From Onchocerca volvulus (Eukaryota > Nematoda > Chromadorea > Rhabditida > Onchocercidae), in assembly GCA_000499405.2 (NCBI GenBank), contig HG738137.1, positions 9,065,609 to 9,129,608 on the forward strand: a stretch of 64,000 nucleotides of DNA. Direction: 5' to 3'. The position numbers and the translations under genes were made by a program. Positions 27,614-42,500 of this stretch are shown in pieces (the first letter of the stretch is position 1; each line of letters begins with the position of its first letter). The notes beneath the pieces were generated by a model. The model was not told the DNA's origin. It saw only the letters and a list, made by a program, of their open reading frames with translations, and made no database searches.

Positions 27614-27777
27614 ATCATTTTTATAGGAATTTACTTTTCTTTCCTTTGAATTGACTGTTCTGGCTTGTACTTACATATTTAGTATGTCTTATTCAAATTA
27701 TATTCGAAAAGAAAGAATGGTATGAGTCAAACTTTTTTGCTAGAAATTTTATTAGATTTAGACATTTAAATGTTCAA

Positions 27778-27783
27778 AATAAA
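27778..27783 (+). terminator. Candidate polyadenylation signal of ubr-1
   Basis: An AATAAA hexamer lies 165 nt after the ubr-1 stop codon and is the first canonical signal downstream. In such AT-rich DNA the hexamer is common, so this is only a plausible assignment. Confidence 0.45.
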
Positions 27784-29953
27784 TCCATATTTTCTAAATG
27801 AGCAACAATTTTTTAATTAAAATGAATAATCAATTTCGGCTTTATCTGAAAAATATATCATCATTTTCGTCTTGATTTTTACTGAGCAAATTAACTTCAA
27901 CGCATTTATAGTTATTGGAATAAGGAAAATAAGTAACATAATTTCCCAAAGATATTTTCACCCAGCTACTAATGTTCTCCCGTGCATAGTCAATCATTTG
28001 CATTGCAAATTATATGAAAAATTAATTGTAGGAAATGAGAAAAGCAATTCAAGAAGAAGTCAAAAATGCTGAAGAATTTTAGTACTAGCTGTTTTCTTAA
28101 TTTATGCAAAAATACAAGATTCTAAAATTTTGTAGGCATCCAAACTTGAAGCATGTAAAGATAAATTCATAATATGTAAATATTTTTTCATACTGTTTTA
28201 TTCTATTTATTAGATCATAGTATTCATATTCTTGGATACTCTAATGCTATCGGTTTGCATCAATACAACATCGAAAATGATTCCATCATTTTCAAGCTAA
28301 CACAATCCTACATTTAGCATAGAAATAAATTCTTTTATCTCATTATGTAAACTCTGATATTTTACAAAAAAAAAAAAAAAAAAAAAAGAAGAAAAGAAAA
28401 AAAATGCATTCATCGCTTTTGTTCTGCACTTTTTTTCTTCCCTCATATCGAAATAATCGTAAATTGTAAATATTTCATGCATACATACTTAGTAGATACT
28501 TAATATTTGTAAAAAAAAAAAAAGAATCAATTTTTTGCAAAGTGAATTGCTTATTGCTATTGATCTGATCTAATTCGACAATTCATGGCAAAAATTAGCT
28601 ATTCATGTTTTTTTATATTTTGCAACAAATATTTCAATTTCTTATCCAAAATCACGTTTATCAAGTGCAATTGATAGCGTAATCAATTATGCGTAATGAG
28701 CATCCATTTGATTTTTGATTTAACACGTTCATATTTTTTCGACGTGTTAACGACACATGCAAATTATTAACGTTATTTTATACGTCATTTTATACCAAAA
28801 AATTATCTCCAATTTTTCTTTAACTGACTTATATATAACAGGAATTTCAATGATAATATCTCCTCTTCATCCTCTCTTTTTCGAAAAATTAAATCAACCT
28901 GCTTTATAATAATGCAGAAAAATCTGCAATTAAGAGGAACAGTAGTCCCACTTTTTTTCTTTTCCTTGCTTTTTCATCGAATTTGCTTTTCATAAATTTT
29001 TTTGAATTTTGCAATTTCCATTCGAATTATTGAAAAAAGCCGAAAATGGGAAATGACTATTTCGAATTTCATGAACTTTAGGAAATAACTTCCTCTTTTT
29101 TTTTAATTGAGCCTTTAAATTATTAAATTATGATAGTTTACAAAATATCACTATTATATTTGAGCTATTGAGTTAGATCAAATAAAGATGCGCTTTCTAT
29201 GAGAAATCGTTTTTGATATTTTTTTCTTTTGTGATGTGCCATGCTAATCTTTCTTTTTTTTCCTGTAGGAATTAATATGTATAGCTTATTATTATCTTCT
29301 AAATTTAAATATTTTTTGCGAAGTGCTATTTTCATTTGATCCATTTTAATATTATTTACATTCATATTATTATTAATATATATATATACGTGTGGAAATT
29401 TATTGTGCAATAAGTATAAACAGTTTGAGAATTTTCCATGTAATATGTTTTCAACATATTTTAACATTCATACGTAAAAATGATCCTATGACGTATGTAA
29501 AAGACAACATAGTATTAGCAGTTGAGAGATTTCTGCAAATTTTCAACTTCTGAAAGTTAGATTATCAAATTACTGAATGTAATAATTTACATTATATATC
29601 ATTGATAATTTAAATGGCACTAAACACATGAGCTTCCAAACATATATTATTAAACTATATTTGAGCAGCAATACAAAAAAAAAATATATGTACACGTATA
29701 TATAGATCAATTGATTCCCTTTACAGTAATGATATCAACTATCCATTAAGAATATTTGCCATATCGAATTTAAAAAACTTCTTTAAAATGGTAATCAAAA
29801 TTTGCATAAGCCAAACAATGATAAATACTTCTGAAAATTTCATATACAAAATGATAGGGGCAGTAAGGGAAGCCGTTTATGATAAAATTTGAAAAAAGGT
29901 ATATAAATATTTGATGGAAAAATTTCTTATTTTAAATGAATTGCGACTTATTT

Positions 29954-30042
<89 letters not shown>

Positions 30043-30547
30043 ATTGAAGAAAAAAATTTGCATAAGTTTTTTATCAATTAAGTTTTTATTATGATGTGAT
30101 TGATTTATAAAAACAATTTATTATTAACATTGATTATTGCTCAATTTCGGTCTTTCTTTTTTTTTTTTTACTTCTCTTTTTTTTTAAATCAAAATAGTCA
30201 TCAATGCACATCATTTATAGAAACAGAAAGTGAATTTCCATTTAATTTCCTTTAAACTTTGCCAAAAAAAGTAGTGAATGAAGAAAAAAGTTCATCTTTT
30301 ATATTAAAAATTTTCATCTATTAATATAATATTGAAATACAAAATTGGAATGAAATTTTTTGTCCAGAATTCGTCGCAAGTTTAAATGAAGTAAATTGAT
30401 TAGAATTTCTTCAGTACATGCAAATGCTCATTCTCCAATAAATTATAATGAAATTTTTGGTTAAAATTAGGATATTTTGCCTAATAGAAATAAAATAAAT
30501 AACAAAATTGATATTGTTTCAAACAATTATCATTATCTTATAAAATA
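27784..30547. other. Convergent intergenic region, no gene seen
   Basis: Sequence between the 3' ends of ubr-1 (plus) and trak-1 (minus). Open frames here are short, low in complexity and lack splice-framed homology. It contains homopolymer A and T runs, including the double T tract at 29956-30037 and an A run near 28364-28387, and otherwise nothing I can name. Confidence 0.6.
29956..30037. repeat. Double poly(T) tract
   Basis: A run of 38 T (29956-29993), then AAAAA, then 39 T (29999-30037). This is the longest homopolymer block in the window and sits between two convergent gene ends. Its length may not be exact because such runs are error-prone in sequencing. Confidence 0.9.
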
Positions 30548-30553
30548 TTTATT
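30548..30553 (-). terminator. Polyadenylation signal of trak-1
   Basis: TTTATT on the plus strand reads AATAAA on the minus strand, 19 nt beyond the trak-1 stop codon. The implied 3' UTR is very short, which is normal in nematodes. Confidence 0.55.
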
Positions 30554-30571
30554 GTTACAGTTACCATTATC

Positions 30572-33500
30572 TTACAAAATATTAGCTTTCCTTAGATTAA
30601 TTTTCAGTTGTTCAGGTAAGAAAAATGTTGTCGTTGTTGTTGTTGCTAGTAAATCATGATTTAAATTATCAATACTTTGAAATCGAATCAATCGTTTTGG
30701 TGTTAATGATAACGGCAACGCTTTTGATGGCATGCTTAGTGCAAGTGCTTCCAAAAGACATGATGAACTTGATGATGTATCACCTGTTAAAGGAAATTCA
30801 TTTAATTAATTCATTTTATGCTATAAGTGATACGGTAAATGAAATAATTTTTAACACTTAGAGTAACTTTAGCAATTATGATGCTATCCAATTCTAATTC
30901 CATATAAGTGATGATAAGTAATCAATTCTGAAAAAAGTATGCTTACTAAAGAGTTGTTTAAGATAAGAATTGAGAAAATCCCTTTGTTTACTAAACTAAC
31001 AAATAATTATGAATTCAAAAGTTATAAAATTTCTGAGAGTAAGAAATGAAAATGGAAAGTCAAAAATAAGCTAATATTTTGCGGGAAATATCGGAAAAGT
31101 GCTGGACGAAATCGTATTTATTCACGAGAAAAAAAAAAAGAAGAGAAGAAAGGAAAATAAATTTTGAAAATCTAGATAATGCATTTTTTTATTTTTTAAT
31201 TCATTCCCAATAATTCTTAATCTATTTTTTTATAGCTTTATTTTATCACATCCACGCCAATAATTTTTATTTCAAATCTTTTATTTTTGATTTTATCCTC
31301 CTAATCATTTTTCTTCGTTCTATTAAAAGTTGAAGAAAAAGAATTTATCAAAAGTTGACTTACAGATAAAAATTTTACTCTTCTGTCGTACAGGTGTAAC
31401 AGATCGTGTTACTGAAATCGCTGAGCGAAATACGATACCCTGAGCAAGATTATCGTGAAGTGAAGCAAATGAGTCAACGTTTGAAAAAATTTTCCCACGT
31501 TTAAATATTCGTGATGGATCGTTGGTAATTTTATGCTTTTTTTGCAATTCATCCGAATTCGAAGGTAATACTTCTTGTTGCATGATTCGTGGCCAATAAT
31601 ACTTTTCCATCAAATTTGAAGACATCTATTTCAGCAAAAACATTTTTTTCTTTTTTATCAAACAATGTATAAAAGATGTTAATAATGATAAGAAAAAAAA
31701 AATATTCATGAAAATAATTGAAAAAGTGATCAAATTTTTACGAAATTTGAATTCAGATACTTTTCAAATTTTACAAAAATATCATACTTTAAAAATATCA
31801 TACCTTATTTGATAATATATTGAAGAAAGATGTATTTAAAGGTAATAATCCACGCTCTCGACGAAATCTTGCATACTCCCTCTCGATCTATTTGAAAAAA
31901 AAAAATATTAATAAATGATATAGTAAAGGCACATATAATTTCGATTATTTTCTTCGAATTATCATACAAATTATCAATTAAAATTTGTAAATTTGAAACA
32001 TAAATTAAAATTTATCATTTAAAAAATCATTCATCTTTTTTTATTACCTGTCTTCGTATATTCAATTTTCGAATTGACCAATCTAGATCTCGTGTACCTG
32101 GTCGTCCAGGTTCACCCATCTTTGGTCCCTCATAATTAGATAATGAATCGGTTGATGCTGTTCTACTAAGAGGACCGGAAATGCATCCTGATATTCGATT
32201 TAAATCATACATAAAGCAAGCAGGATACTTTGAAGCATTCTGTAACGACTCTCTTAAAAACAGTAAACACTTTCAACAGTAAACTTTAAAAAATTTCATT
32301 CTCCTCAAATGGAGAGAAAAAAAAATTACTTTCCTTGTGTACAATATGTTTGCATCTAAAATCATCACATTGTAAATTTTGTATAATAAAAAAAAGTTCA
32401 AAATGATTGCCAACATTTTTAAGGACAATTTCGTCGAAAAGTTGTCGTCGTTGTTGTGATGGATTTGTTTTAGCACTATTGGTATTAACTTCGGATTTGG
32501 AAATTGATGATAATTCTGGTTGTTCATCATTGGAAGAAGTTGAAATGTTTCCCAATAAGGTCGAAGGGAAAAGTGGATGATGAGAACGTCGAAGGAGCTT
32601 TGCCAGAATATGATTAGGAACATCGACTACCTAAAATTTTGAAACTGGAAAATTATTCCTATTTTGTTATTTATCTGAAAGTAAAAGAAATTACAAAATG
32701 AAATCAATCTGGGCAAACTCAATAACTGATTTGATATTTTAAAAATTGCTTAACTCTGAATATTTCGAAAATCACTAAATTTATAAAATAAAATCAATCT
32801 GATGATATGAATTTAACGTTTAGGAAACGTTTTACGGTCCTATTTAAATCTTTTAAAAAAGACCTGCAGTTTGTTAATTGAATTTATACAATCATAGGCT
32901 GTTAATTATTCAAATTAAATGAATGTCAATATCTGATTATTTGATTTGAAAAGAAAAATGAATTTCAATTTTCAATATTTATCAAAAAGATAAGTATATA
33001 AAGAGATAATTAGAGAAATATATAAAAATATTATCAATTGAAACTTTACAAATTTTAACACGACAACTACTTACATTATCATCATTATGTGAATTTTGCC
33101 GACATCGATTAGATGGTAATGGATCGGTAACGGTAGCAACCGAACGAGTTGTCATTTCATTTGAAGTTTGATTAGCTTTAATCACTTCTAATTTATTCGA
33201 TAAATGGTTCATATCCATTTTTGGTGGTACATCTTGTTGTCTTGTTAGTATCCTGTGAGGTAAAAAAAAAAAAGAGAAATTTATCAATAAAATAAAATTA
33301 CGTAATTCAGTAAAAATAAATTAGTTACATCAATAATTGATTCAAGAAAAAATAACTAGAAGCATAAATGAAAGAATGATATATTTCATACTTTGGATTA
33401 TTAATTGAATTGTAGAAACCACTATCTGATGCTTCAATTTCACTTGCCAATGAATCATAGAGAGAATCAGGTGTACTAGTTCTAAAATTAATGAAATGAG

Positions 33501-36500
33501 CTTAGATTTTCAAAAATATTGTAAAAATTAAATAATTAGAATTAATTCTTAGCAGAAAAAATGATAAATTCTTATTATTGTTAACTCTTTCATTCTTTCT
33601 TTAAAAAAATTCTTATGTTTAATTTAAAAAACATTTTCAAATAAATTTAGCTTACCTATTTCGCTAATTAAGATATTCAAAAGAAAAATATGAAATAGAA
33701 AGAAGAACAGGAACCAAATATACTTTCTTCTGATTACTCTAATCAATAGCCTTATATTTTAATGATAAAATGTTCGAATTTAACTAACCGATCAAATATT
33801 TTTTCATTTCTTTAAAATTTGAAAAGTTTAAAAAGAAAAATTAGATAATACCTATAAGCGGATTGGTTCTGCCGAAATTTCCTAAGTTCTTCTTCGGCAT
33901 CATGCAACATTGCCAAAACTTCCGTGTATCGTTCTTGTAAGTCAGCTACCTGAGCCATAAGTTCCTTATGCATTGTTAGCGCTTCTTGCAATTGTTGATG
34001 CAAATCGTTCACTTCATTTGCTAGCTAAAATAAAAATTAATTTATCTTACAATTGCATAGAAATAATGAAAAAATCAATAGGAAATGAAAAATAAGTTTA
34101 CTTTTCCAGGTGATGAAACTTGATTAATGATTTGATGAAATTTCAAATTAAATATAATAGAAGATAATATTCCCAGAAATCAAATGATAATTAAATAAAA
34201 TTTATTTTGGTAGGAAATTCAACAAATATTTACGCACCATTTTTTCATGGGTAGATCGACTGGCAACTTCTCTGAGAAGTTTTTCCACTTCAGAATTTTG
34301 AATTTCACACTCTTCACTTCTCTCAGCAAGTAAAAGTTGTAGATTACAGATCTAAAAAATCAGATTTTTCCATTTCCTTCAAAAGTCAACAAATCATTGC
34401 ATTAAATCATTCTGAAATAAAATTCCATATGTAAATACAAATCGATAACTCTTTCTAGTATTTTTTTTTCATTTATTTTTTCAATACTATTATGGAATGA
34501 TAAATTTTCATTCGTAAACAAAATCCTTAAATATATATTTTAAAAAAAAAGTGAAACAAATATTCAAGTTACTTTTATTTCGAAATATTAGAAAATAAAT
34601 GGCTTATTAGTAACTTCTCATATTTATGGAAATGCAAATTAATTAATCAACAAATCTTTAACTGAATAACAAATAAGTTAAGCATATATTTTTTAAAAAA
34701 GCAGAAAAAAATGTTTTTAAAATTATTCCGTATCAATTTGTACTCTATTACTCAATATAATAAAGTAACATAAATAAAGGTTGACAAAATATAATAAAGC
34801 ATTATAAACATAGACTGATAATTATCGAAGGAAATTACCTTCTCATTAGCAGTATCTAATTGTTTTGTCCATTTCAAAATATGCAATTGTTCATTTTCTT
34901 CAAGTTCCGAAAACATCTTCTTCAAATTCGTTGACTGCAAAATTTTATAATTAAATTAAAAAAGTATCATATTTACATCTATATAAATAAAGTTATGATT
35001 TGATCCTGCAAAGATGGAAATAATTGTTATTTTTAATCTATATTCATTTATGCTAAATTTTAAACTATACTCTTTATTAAATATTAAGAAGTTAACCTGA
35101 AAGATTGAAATTAAAGACTAATTAGATATTTAAAAATATTAATAATTTATAAAAGAACAAAGCTTTTTCATTTTTATACTATGAAGTATAATCTATCAAA
35201 ACATTACTTCTCTTTTTTTTTTTTTTTTAAAGAGCATCTTGATACTTTGATTTATAATATAAAATTTCTGTTAAAAACAATGCTAGTTTAATCGAAAACA
35301 TCAAAAGCAAATGTTTTAGTTATTTGACCGAAATGATGGAATAAACAAACTATTTCGCGTAGTAGAATTTGTAATATTTCTCAGAAAAATGAATCATTTA
35401 TTCATATTTCGGCACAAAAGCCTTTGTTCTCTCATCTTCCAATTTGCTAATGCAGCTTATGTGCATCGTGTGAAACGTTGAGATCTAAGCTAATTTGAGG
35501 AATTTTACAAAAATGAGGCCTGTGAAAATTTGTCAATTTCTCATCTTTCGTCCTGATAACCAATCTTTTGTATGATTAATGTGTTGTAAGCTTCCGCTCG
35601 CCACAACCAAAACTTTTGGTAGAGATAAAAGGATTATCCGTATAAAAGGGAGCTTTTCCAGTCAACAAGATCATTTCAATATCAGCATCAGCTTCTTCAA
35701 CATCAATGTTGGGAGCAATTTAATTCCAGTTCAATTTCGAAAACGGTTGCAAAGCACGAATGACAGTTCATCATCGACAACAGTTACGGAAGGAAAGTAA
35801 GACAACGTAATCAACATCAAACAGCTATTAATATCTTTTATTATTTCTTGCATATTATTCATTTAATCCTTACTGTGTATAATATCGTATAAACCCATTC
35901 AAGCCTATCCAATACAACAAATTATAAACCAAATTACAAATTATTAAATTTTTTTTCTCCAACATTAGTTCATTTGAAAGATACATTAAAATTTGAACAT
36001 ACCTCATTTTTCAAACTTTGATTCTCATCTTCCAATCTCTTAATTTTTCGTTGAAGATTTTCGCTATTTGATTGCCTGAAAATTTTGAACAAATTGTTCG
36101 AATTCAATTATATTTAATATTGTAATATTATGGCAATAATTTCAATAAATACCAAATATGCTATAATCTGTATTTGATGAATTGGAATGCATTTTAAAAT
36201 TATTAAATGACGGTATTTCTGACTTGACAATGGCATTTTCTTAAAATGCAAACACATTAAATTATTTATCATTTTGAATTCCATCAACGACATCGAAATG
36301 TAAAAATTTTATGAGAAATCGTTAAGACGTTGAAATGATGAGAAATAATTGTCAAATTAAGAAAATTATTAGTATAAACCAATGATTTCCCCCGTCTTAA
36401 ATCAATTTTTATTTATATTATCAAAATTACAATCTTGCCATCATCTCCAACCTATGGCTGAACAATTTATTCTGACAAATTTTTTATTTGTCAAATTTTA

Positions 36501-39500
36501 ATTCTTTAAATATTTTGAAAAAAAAAATGTTATATCTTCATTTCGATCGCATGTGTCATAATATATTTCAGAAAAAAAAAAAATAAAAAAGAAATAGAGA
36601 TAATAGTCCAATCTAATAATGCATAAACAAATTCATAAAATGAAGTAAAAAAAAAATGGAAAAGAAAATTTTTTGGAAGACAAAAATTCCGCTTTTGCTC
36701 GTTTTGTTTTAATGGTGAAATTTGTGACAAAGCACTCACATTCGATTTTTTATGAATGAAAAGAAAATATCAGAAAACCTATCAATTATTTCAGTCTTTT
36801 TTTTTTAAAAAAAAAAAAGAAAATTCTATTTTATTTTTCCTATTTATTTTTTTTCTGTGTTTTCACCAATAAAGAATTTAAGAGGAATTTCATAAAATTT
36901 TAGAATATCTTATTTAAAATGGAAACAATAATGCTTTATTAAAAATGAACTATAATGAATTCATAACAATTATGGGTCTGCTCTTTTAAAATTCATTTAT
37001 TGTCACCTTTCATTAGCCAATTATTCAAGTTATTATTATTGAAAGATTTTGATCATAATGATTTTATGAAAGTTTATTCATCTTATTCAATTATGGAAGA
37101 AAAAAAAATTTATATTGAATAAATATACATTATTTTTGTAAAACTTTCACAAATCTTCCTACAATAAAAATTATGAAAGCAAAAAAATTTTCGATTAATA
37201 AAAAAAATAAATAGATACGAAAAAAATTAGTAAAAATTTTTTTTCAAACTTTTTAAATAGTAATGGAAATCATGAATATTTACATCTAAGTTTTTGAAAT
37301 GTTATTATTCATAAATTTTATTATTTCATTTAATAAATTGAAATTTAATAAGATAGAAGAAGAAACAAACCCTGGTATATATGCATCCGAATCAATATCA
37401 TAATCAGTATAAAAACGTAAAAGATTTGATCGAATATGTAAATCATGCCGTAATTGCACTACCATATCATTCGATGCATTCAATGCTTCTTCCAGAAATT
37501 CATTCCTGAAATTCAAGAAAAAAAAAAAGAAAAAAACTTGAATTTCACTTTTTTCTTCGTCTTTTCTTTCGTTCCAAAGATAAAAAAAATCTTTTTTTTG
37601 TTGTTATCAATAAATTATTGTACTGAAAAAATAACCTGTATTGTATAAAGGAATCTAGTTTTAAAATAATTAACAAATTAAATTAATCGATCAATTGAAT
37701 GCTTTTCCAAAAAAAAAAAATCATCTTTTTGTAGCTAATTTAATAAATTATTGCAATAAAAAAAAAAGATAAACTGTATCACACGGAGCAATACAGTTTA
37801 AAATAATTGAGAAAAGATAGGTTAGTAAAGATAAAGTAAATTAATTAATCAATTAAATGAAACATATTTTCATGTCAGTTAAAATGATAATTCCATAAAA
37901 AGATGTTTAATCCATTAAGATTTCCTTTTTTTCTTTTACTATAAATTCTTTAAAGTTTAAGCAAAAAAAGAATATAAATTCAAAATAACAATAAAAATAA
38001 ATTACTTGGTTTGCAATTCATGATTTTGTTCTAATAATGATTGTCCAATTTTGGCAGCAAGTTCGAGATCCTTCTCCTTCTGTAATATTATTTTCTTAAA
38101 TAATAACCAATACATTCGTTTCCCATAATTTTGTTGTTGTTGTTGTTGTTGTTGTTTATAATGATTATTATAATGACGATGATAACAACGATGTTGACAG
38201 CATTTCTTTCTTATTATAAACTTCATTGTCAATAAAATTAAGAGACTTTGTCAGCGAAATAAGTTGAAATTTGTTAATTTTGATAAATTATAAGATAGGC
38301 AGATGCAAATATCTGAAATGATAAATGTACCATTAATGAAAATTAAATTAAAACGAATTTGCCAAAATTCCTATCATTTCATATCATTCAGTAAACAGTT
38401 ACTACAACAAACAAAAATTCACATTAATTAATTGAGCGATAAAAAACTACGTAAAACTATTCATATGTTAATATTTTTTACGAAAGCTATTTTTATTCAC
38501 TAATATATCCAGAAGATTTACCTAAAGGAGATTATATTTAGCTTTTCATTTTAACTCTTTTTTCTTTTATTTTTATTTCGACTTTGATTTTTACCAAAAT
38601 TTATAAAAATTTTTTAATTTTCACATTTTTAAAATTATCTAATAGATGTCATAAATTTCCAGAATGTAATTAATTATGTGAAAATAATAAATAGAAATGA
38701 CTTGAAAAATTGAAATTTAAGTTTGAATTTTATTTTATTTTATGCAGCAAGCAATTTTTTCTCTTTCCCGTTTCCTTCCTACGCATTATCACTTCTAAAA
38801 CTGTAACATGTTAATTTGTAACTTCCGAGAATCGATTAAATTTTAAGTAAAGAATTTAAAAGACTTAAAAATTCAAAAAAAAAAAAGAAGTAAATATCCT
38901 TTTTTTTTTACGTGTTTCCAGGAAAATGAAGTAAAAGGCAAATGATTTTAAAATGTAAAAATTAACATCGAACAAAACAGCTACGAATAAAATGGTGCAC
39001 AATGGTACAAATTTGACAAAGGACTCGATCAGACTCAGTCTGACTCAATACAACCAGATTTAACCAAACCAGTGACAATTCTCTCTTTTTATATTTATTG
39101 ATCAATAAAACTGTATTCAAATGAAAGGGTAAATTGAACACCACTTGATAATGAGATGGAGCAAATGACAATCTGGTGACAAATTGTCTTTTGTGACCTT
39201 TTCAATATATCTCCTACCTCATCTCCGCCTTCTTCTAAAAAAATGATCATTCGTCTTATTTTTTTTTCTTATATTTATTTATAAATATTTTGCAATAAAT
39301 CAATAAAACGCTCTATTTAAAGGACTGATAAATCGATTGATCTTGGAATGTTTCAAGATAATCAACAAAAATACTTATCTTGCTATATTTCATTATAAAT
39401 CAATAAATTCATATCGAAATCTTGTAATTAATTAAATAAAATTTGATGAAAAAAAAAATTATCAATTAAGTAAGCTCGATCATGGTATAAAAAATTTTTT

Positions 39501-42500
39501 GAAAATTTTTCACAATTTTGATACGAATATTATAATCATTATTCAATGACATTTGACATATGTGAAGATTTAAATTTCTATTTAAATTAATAATTTCATA
39601 AAAATTCATTGCAAAATACTATCTCACATATTCTAACATTTCGTTTGGTATAAATCTCTCAAAAATTTTTGTAAAATTAAAAACATGCTGAAATTATTTA
39701 TTAATGAAGCACAGTTAAAAAACTTTCGTGTTAAAACAAAAAGCTTATGCATTTGTAAATTTAAAAAAGAAAACTTTTTTCATTATTGAAATTTTTTAGA
39801 TTGTTAAAAAATTTTTTGAAGGATAAAAATTTCAAAATATTTGATTAAATGAAATTTTTTTTTTTTTTAAGATATATATTAGAGTCATATAATTACAACT
39901 AAAATAATAACAATAACAAAGATATTTTTGAAACATACAATAGTTTGAAATATTGATAAGATAAGAACATTCTTTCATCATAATTTTATCTATTATTCAT
40001 TTTATTTTTAAAAAATAAAAAAACTTTCTAATAAATTAATGAAATCTTGTTTTGCACGAATTATGGAAATTTCCTAATGAGGAAAAAAAAAAGAACATTT
40101 CGTTAAAAGCTTTTTTTAATTGAATATTACTTCAATGATTGGAAAATTGAAATTGATTTCGCAAAAATTTCCTTTCTTCCTCATTCTACATATCAGTGAA
40201 TTTCCTTTCTATTTTCTTCTTTCGTTAAAATATGTTTATATTTTAGTTAAGAAAAAGAAAAAAAAAGAAATCGTTTTTCATCGAATTCGTAAGAGCGAAT
40301 TGGAAATTAAGTGACAAATATTGGAAATGAAACATTCGTTGTTGAATTGCTGAAAATTGGAAATATCCTTATTTTAATACATTCCTTTAGCAATGTTGAT
40401 TTCAATGACAAAGAGAAAAAAAATTTCATCAAAAAAAAACAAATTTCTGCACTTTCTTTTCTATTTAAATGAAAAATGTCAAAAATAACACATCAAAGTT
40501 CTTGAACAGTTAATTCTTCCATTTTTTTTTTCTTTTGTCAAATAGGTATTTTAAAAGTAAAGAAAATTGATGACAACAAAGTAAGAAAAAAGAAAAAATT
40601 GTGCATAAAAATACTTTTAATGATTAGTTTTCAATTTGTTTGCCTCTTTTTTCGTTTGTCAAATAAAAATGAGATTTTATTTTATGGGTGAAGAAAATTT
40701 AAATGAAAAAAATAAAAGTTAAAATGTTTTTAAAGAAATTACCAAAATTAGCTGTTATTTTTTTAAAAGGGATTAAAGATTACAATGTCATCAATGGATA
40801 GTAAAAAAAATGAAGCATTGATTTTTTTTTTGTGTTTTATTTACCTTTTTTAAAGATTAACATTCTTCTTTTTGATAAATTATAACATAAAAAAAAAAAA
40901 AAAAGATCGGGACAAGTTTATTATATTATAGAATAGGAAATTCGAAATTGTTAGATATTCCAAAAATTTGGAATTGTTAAATTTCCCGAATATCTTTGAA
41001 TCTTGTTGAAAAATTAATCTAAAAATTTTGCTACAAACTCTTCCACCAAAAACTTTTCGAAAATAGAACTTCAATAGAAAATATGAAAATTTTAATAGCA
41101 CTAACAATTTTATGATTCTGAAATTTTGATATTAGTCAAAATGAGATTAGCGCCTTCTGTTTATTTCATTCTTTCCTTCTAATTTGAACAAACAATTTTC
41201 ATGAATGAATTTGAATAATCGAATTTGTTTGCAATATGCAATTCATTTCTGTTCCATTTATGTTAGATAGTAACAACCGAGAAGAATCATCAAAGTTTTG
41301 ATCCAACTGTAAACAAGACGAGCATAATTTTGTGGCATTGATGAATAAACAGCGATATTTTATGAATGAAAGGAAGAATTGTCTGTGAAAATAGTTTGCT
41401 TACAAAGTTTAAATCTTATTTAAGCAAAAATTTTAATATTTCTTTCTCATTTAAAACTAATTTTAAATTAAATTAAAAAATGTTACGAATAAATTAATTT
41501 TTAAATCTTCTAAATGCATATTTTTTGCTAGTTTAATAAATTTCTTCAACCATTTTAATTTTAGTCTAATAACTGTTAGAAAATTTAAGAAAGGTTAACA
41601 TCTATTAAAATTCCAATTGTTAAAAACTGTTTTGTGTTAATTAACTAAATAATACAATTGTGTCTTTTGTATGGAAAGAAAAAAAAGTTTAAGGGAAAAA
41701 TGATGACATTTAGAAAAAAAAAAAATGGTGACATTTAGGAAAAAATAATGAAAAAAAATGAGACATGTGATTGAAGAACAATAACTAAGGCATCTTTCGA
41801 AGCTCAAATTGAGAATTGTTTTTGAAAAATATGCAAATTTCGAGTCATTATTTTTTTTTTTAAATCATTAACGATAACTACAACTGATATATATACACAA
41901 ATATCTTGTCCGATCACGTTTTGTGCAATTATTATAATTGGGAGAAATTGTCATATGTCACATATATACATATCACATGTTGTCGGAAAAATCCGATAAT
42001 TATAATTAATATAAACAAGGAGGGGTAAAGTTCAAAAAGCGCTCAATTTCAAATGGACAAACAAGTCGATAAACATGTTTGTCGCCCAAAAAATATATGT
42101 CCTTTTATATATTATATAATTCTTTCTTAACAGATAATTTTGATGATAAGGAAAATTATTAACCATTGAAAGTGTAAGAACTTCAAATCAAAAAAAAAGC
42201 TTAAGTGTCATGAAATCGGTCAAAATAAGTATGATAATAATAATCAATATAATAATAATAACTAATTAATAATAATGATAATGATTATAATAAAAATAAA
42301 TAATAAATAATGAATAATAGTAAATAATAATTAATACTAAATAATGAATAATAGTAAATAATAAATAATAATAAATAATAATAAATGATAATAAGTGATA
42401 AATTATAAGTTATAAATTATAAATAATAAACTACAAGTAATAAGCTATAAATAATAAATTATAAATAACAAATTAGATAATAATAATAGATTAAATGATA

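Noticed and set aside
30477..30861. Plus-strand open frames over 30.5-30.9 kb
   Set aside because: They are antisense shadows of the last trak-1 exon (30572-30783), which has correct phase, a stop and a polyadenylation signal.
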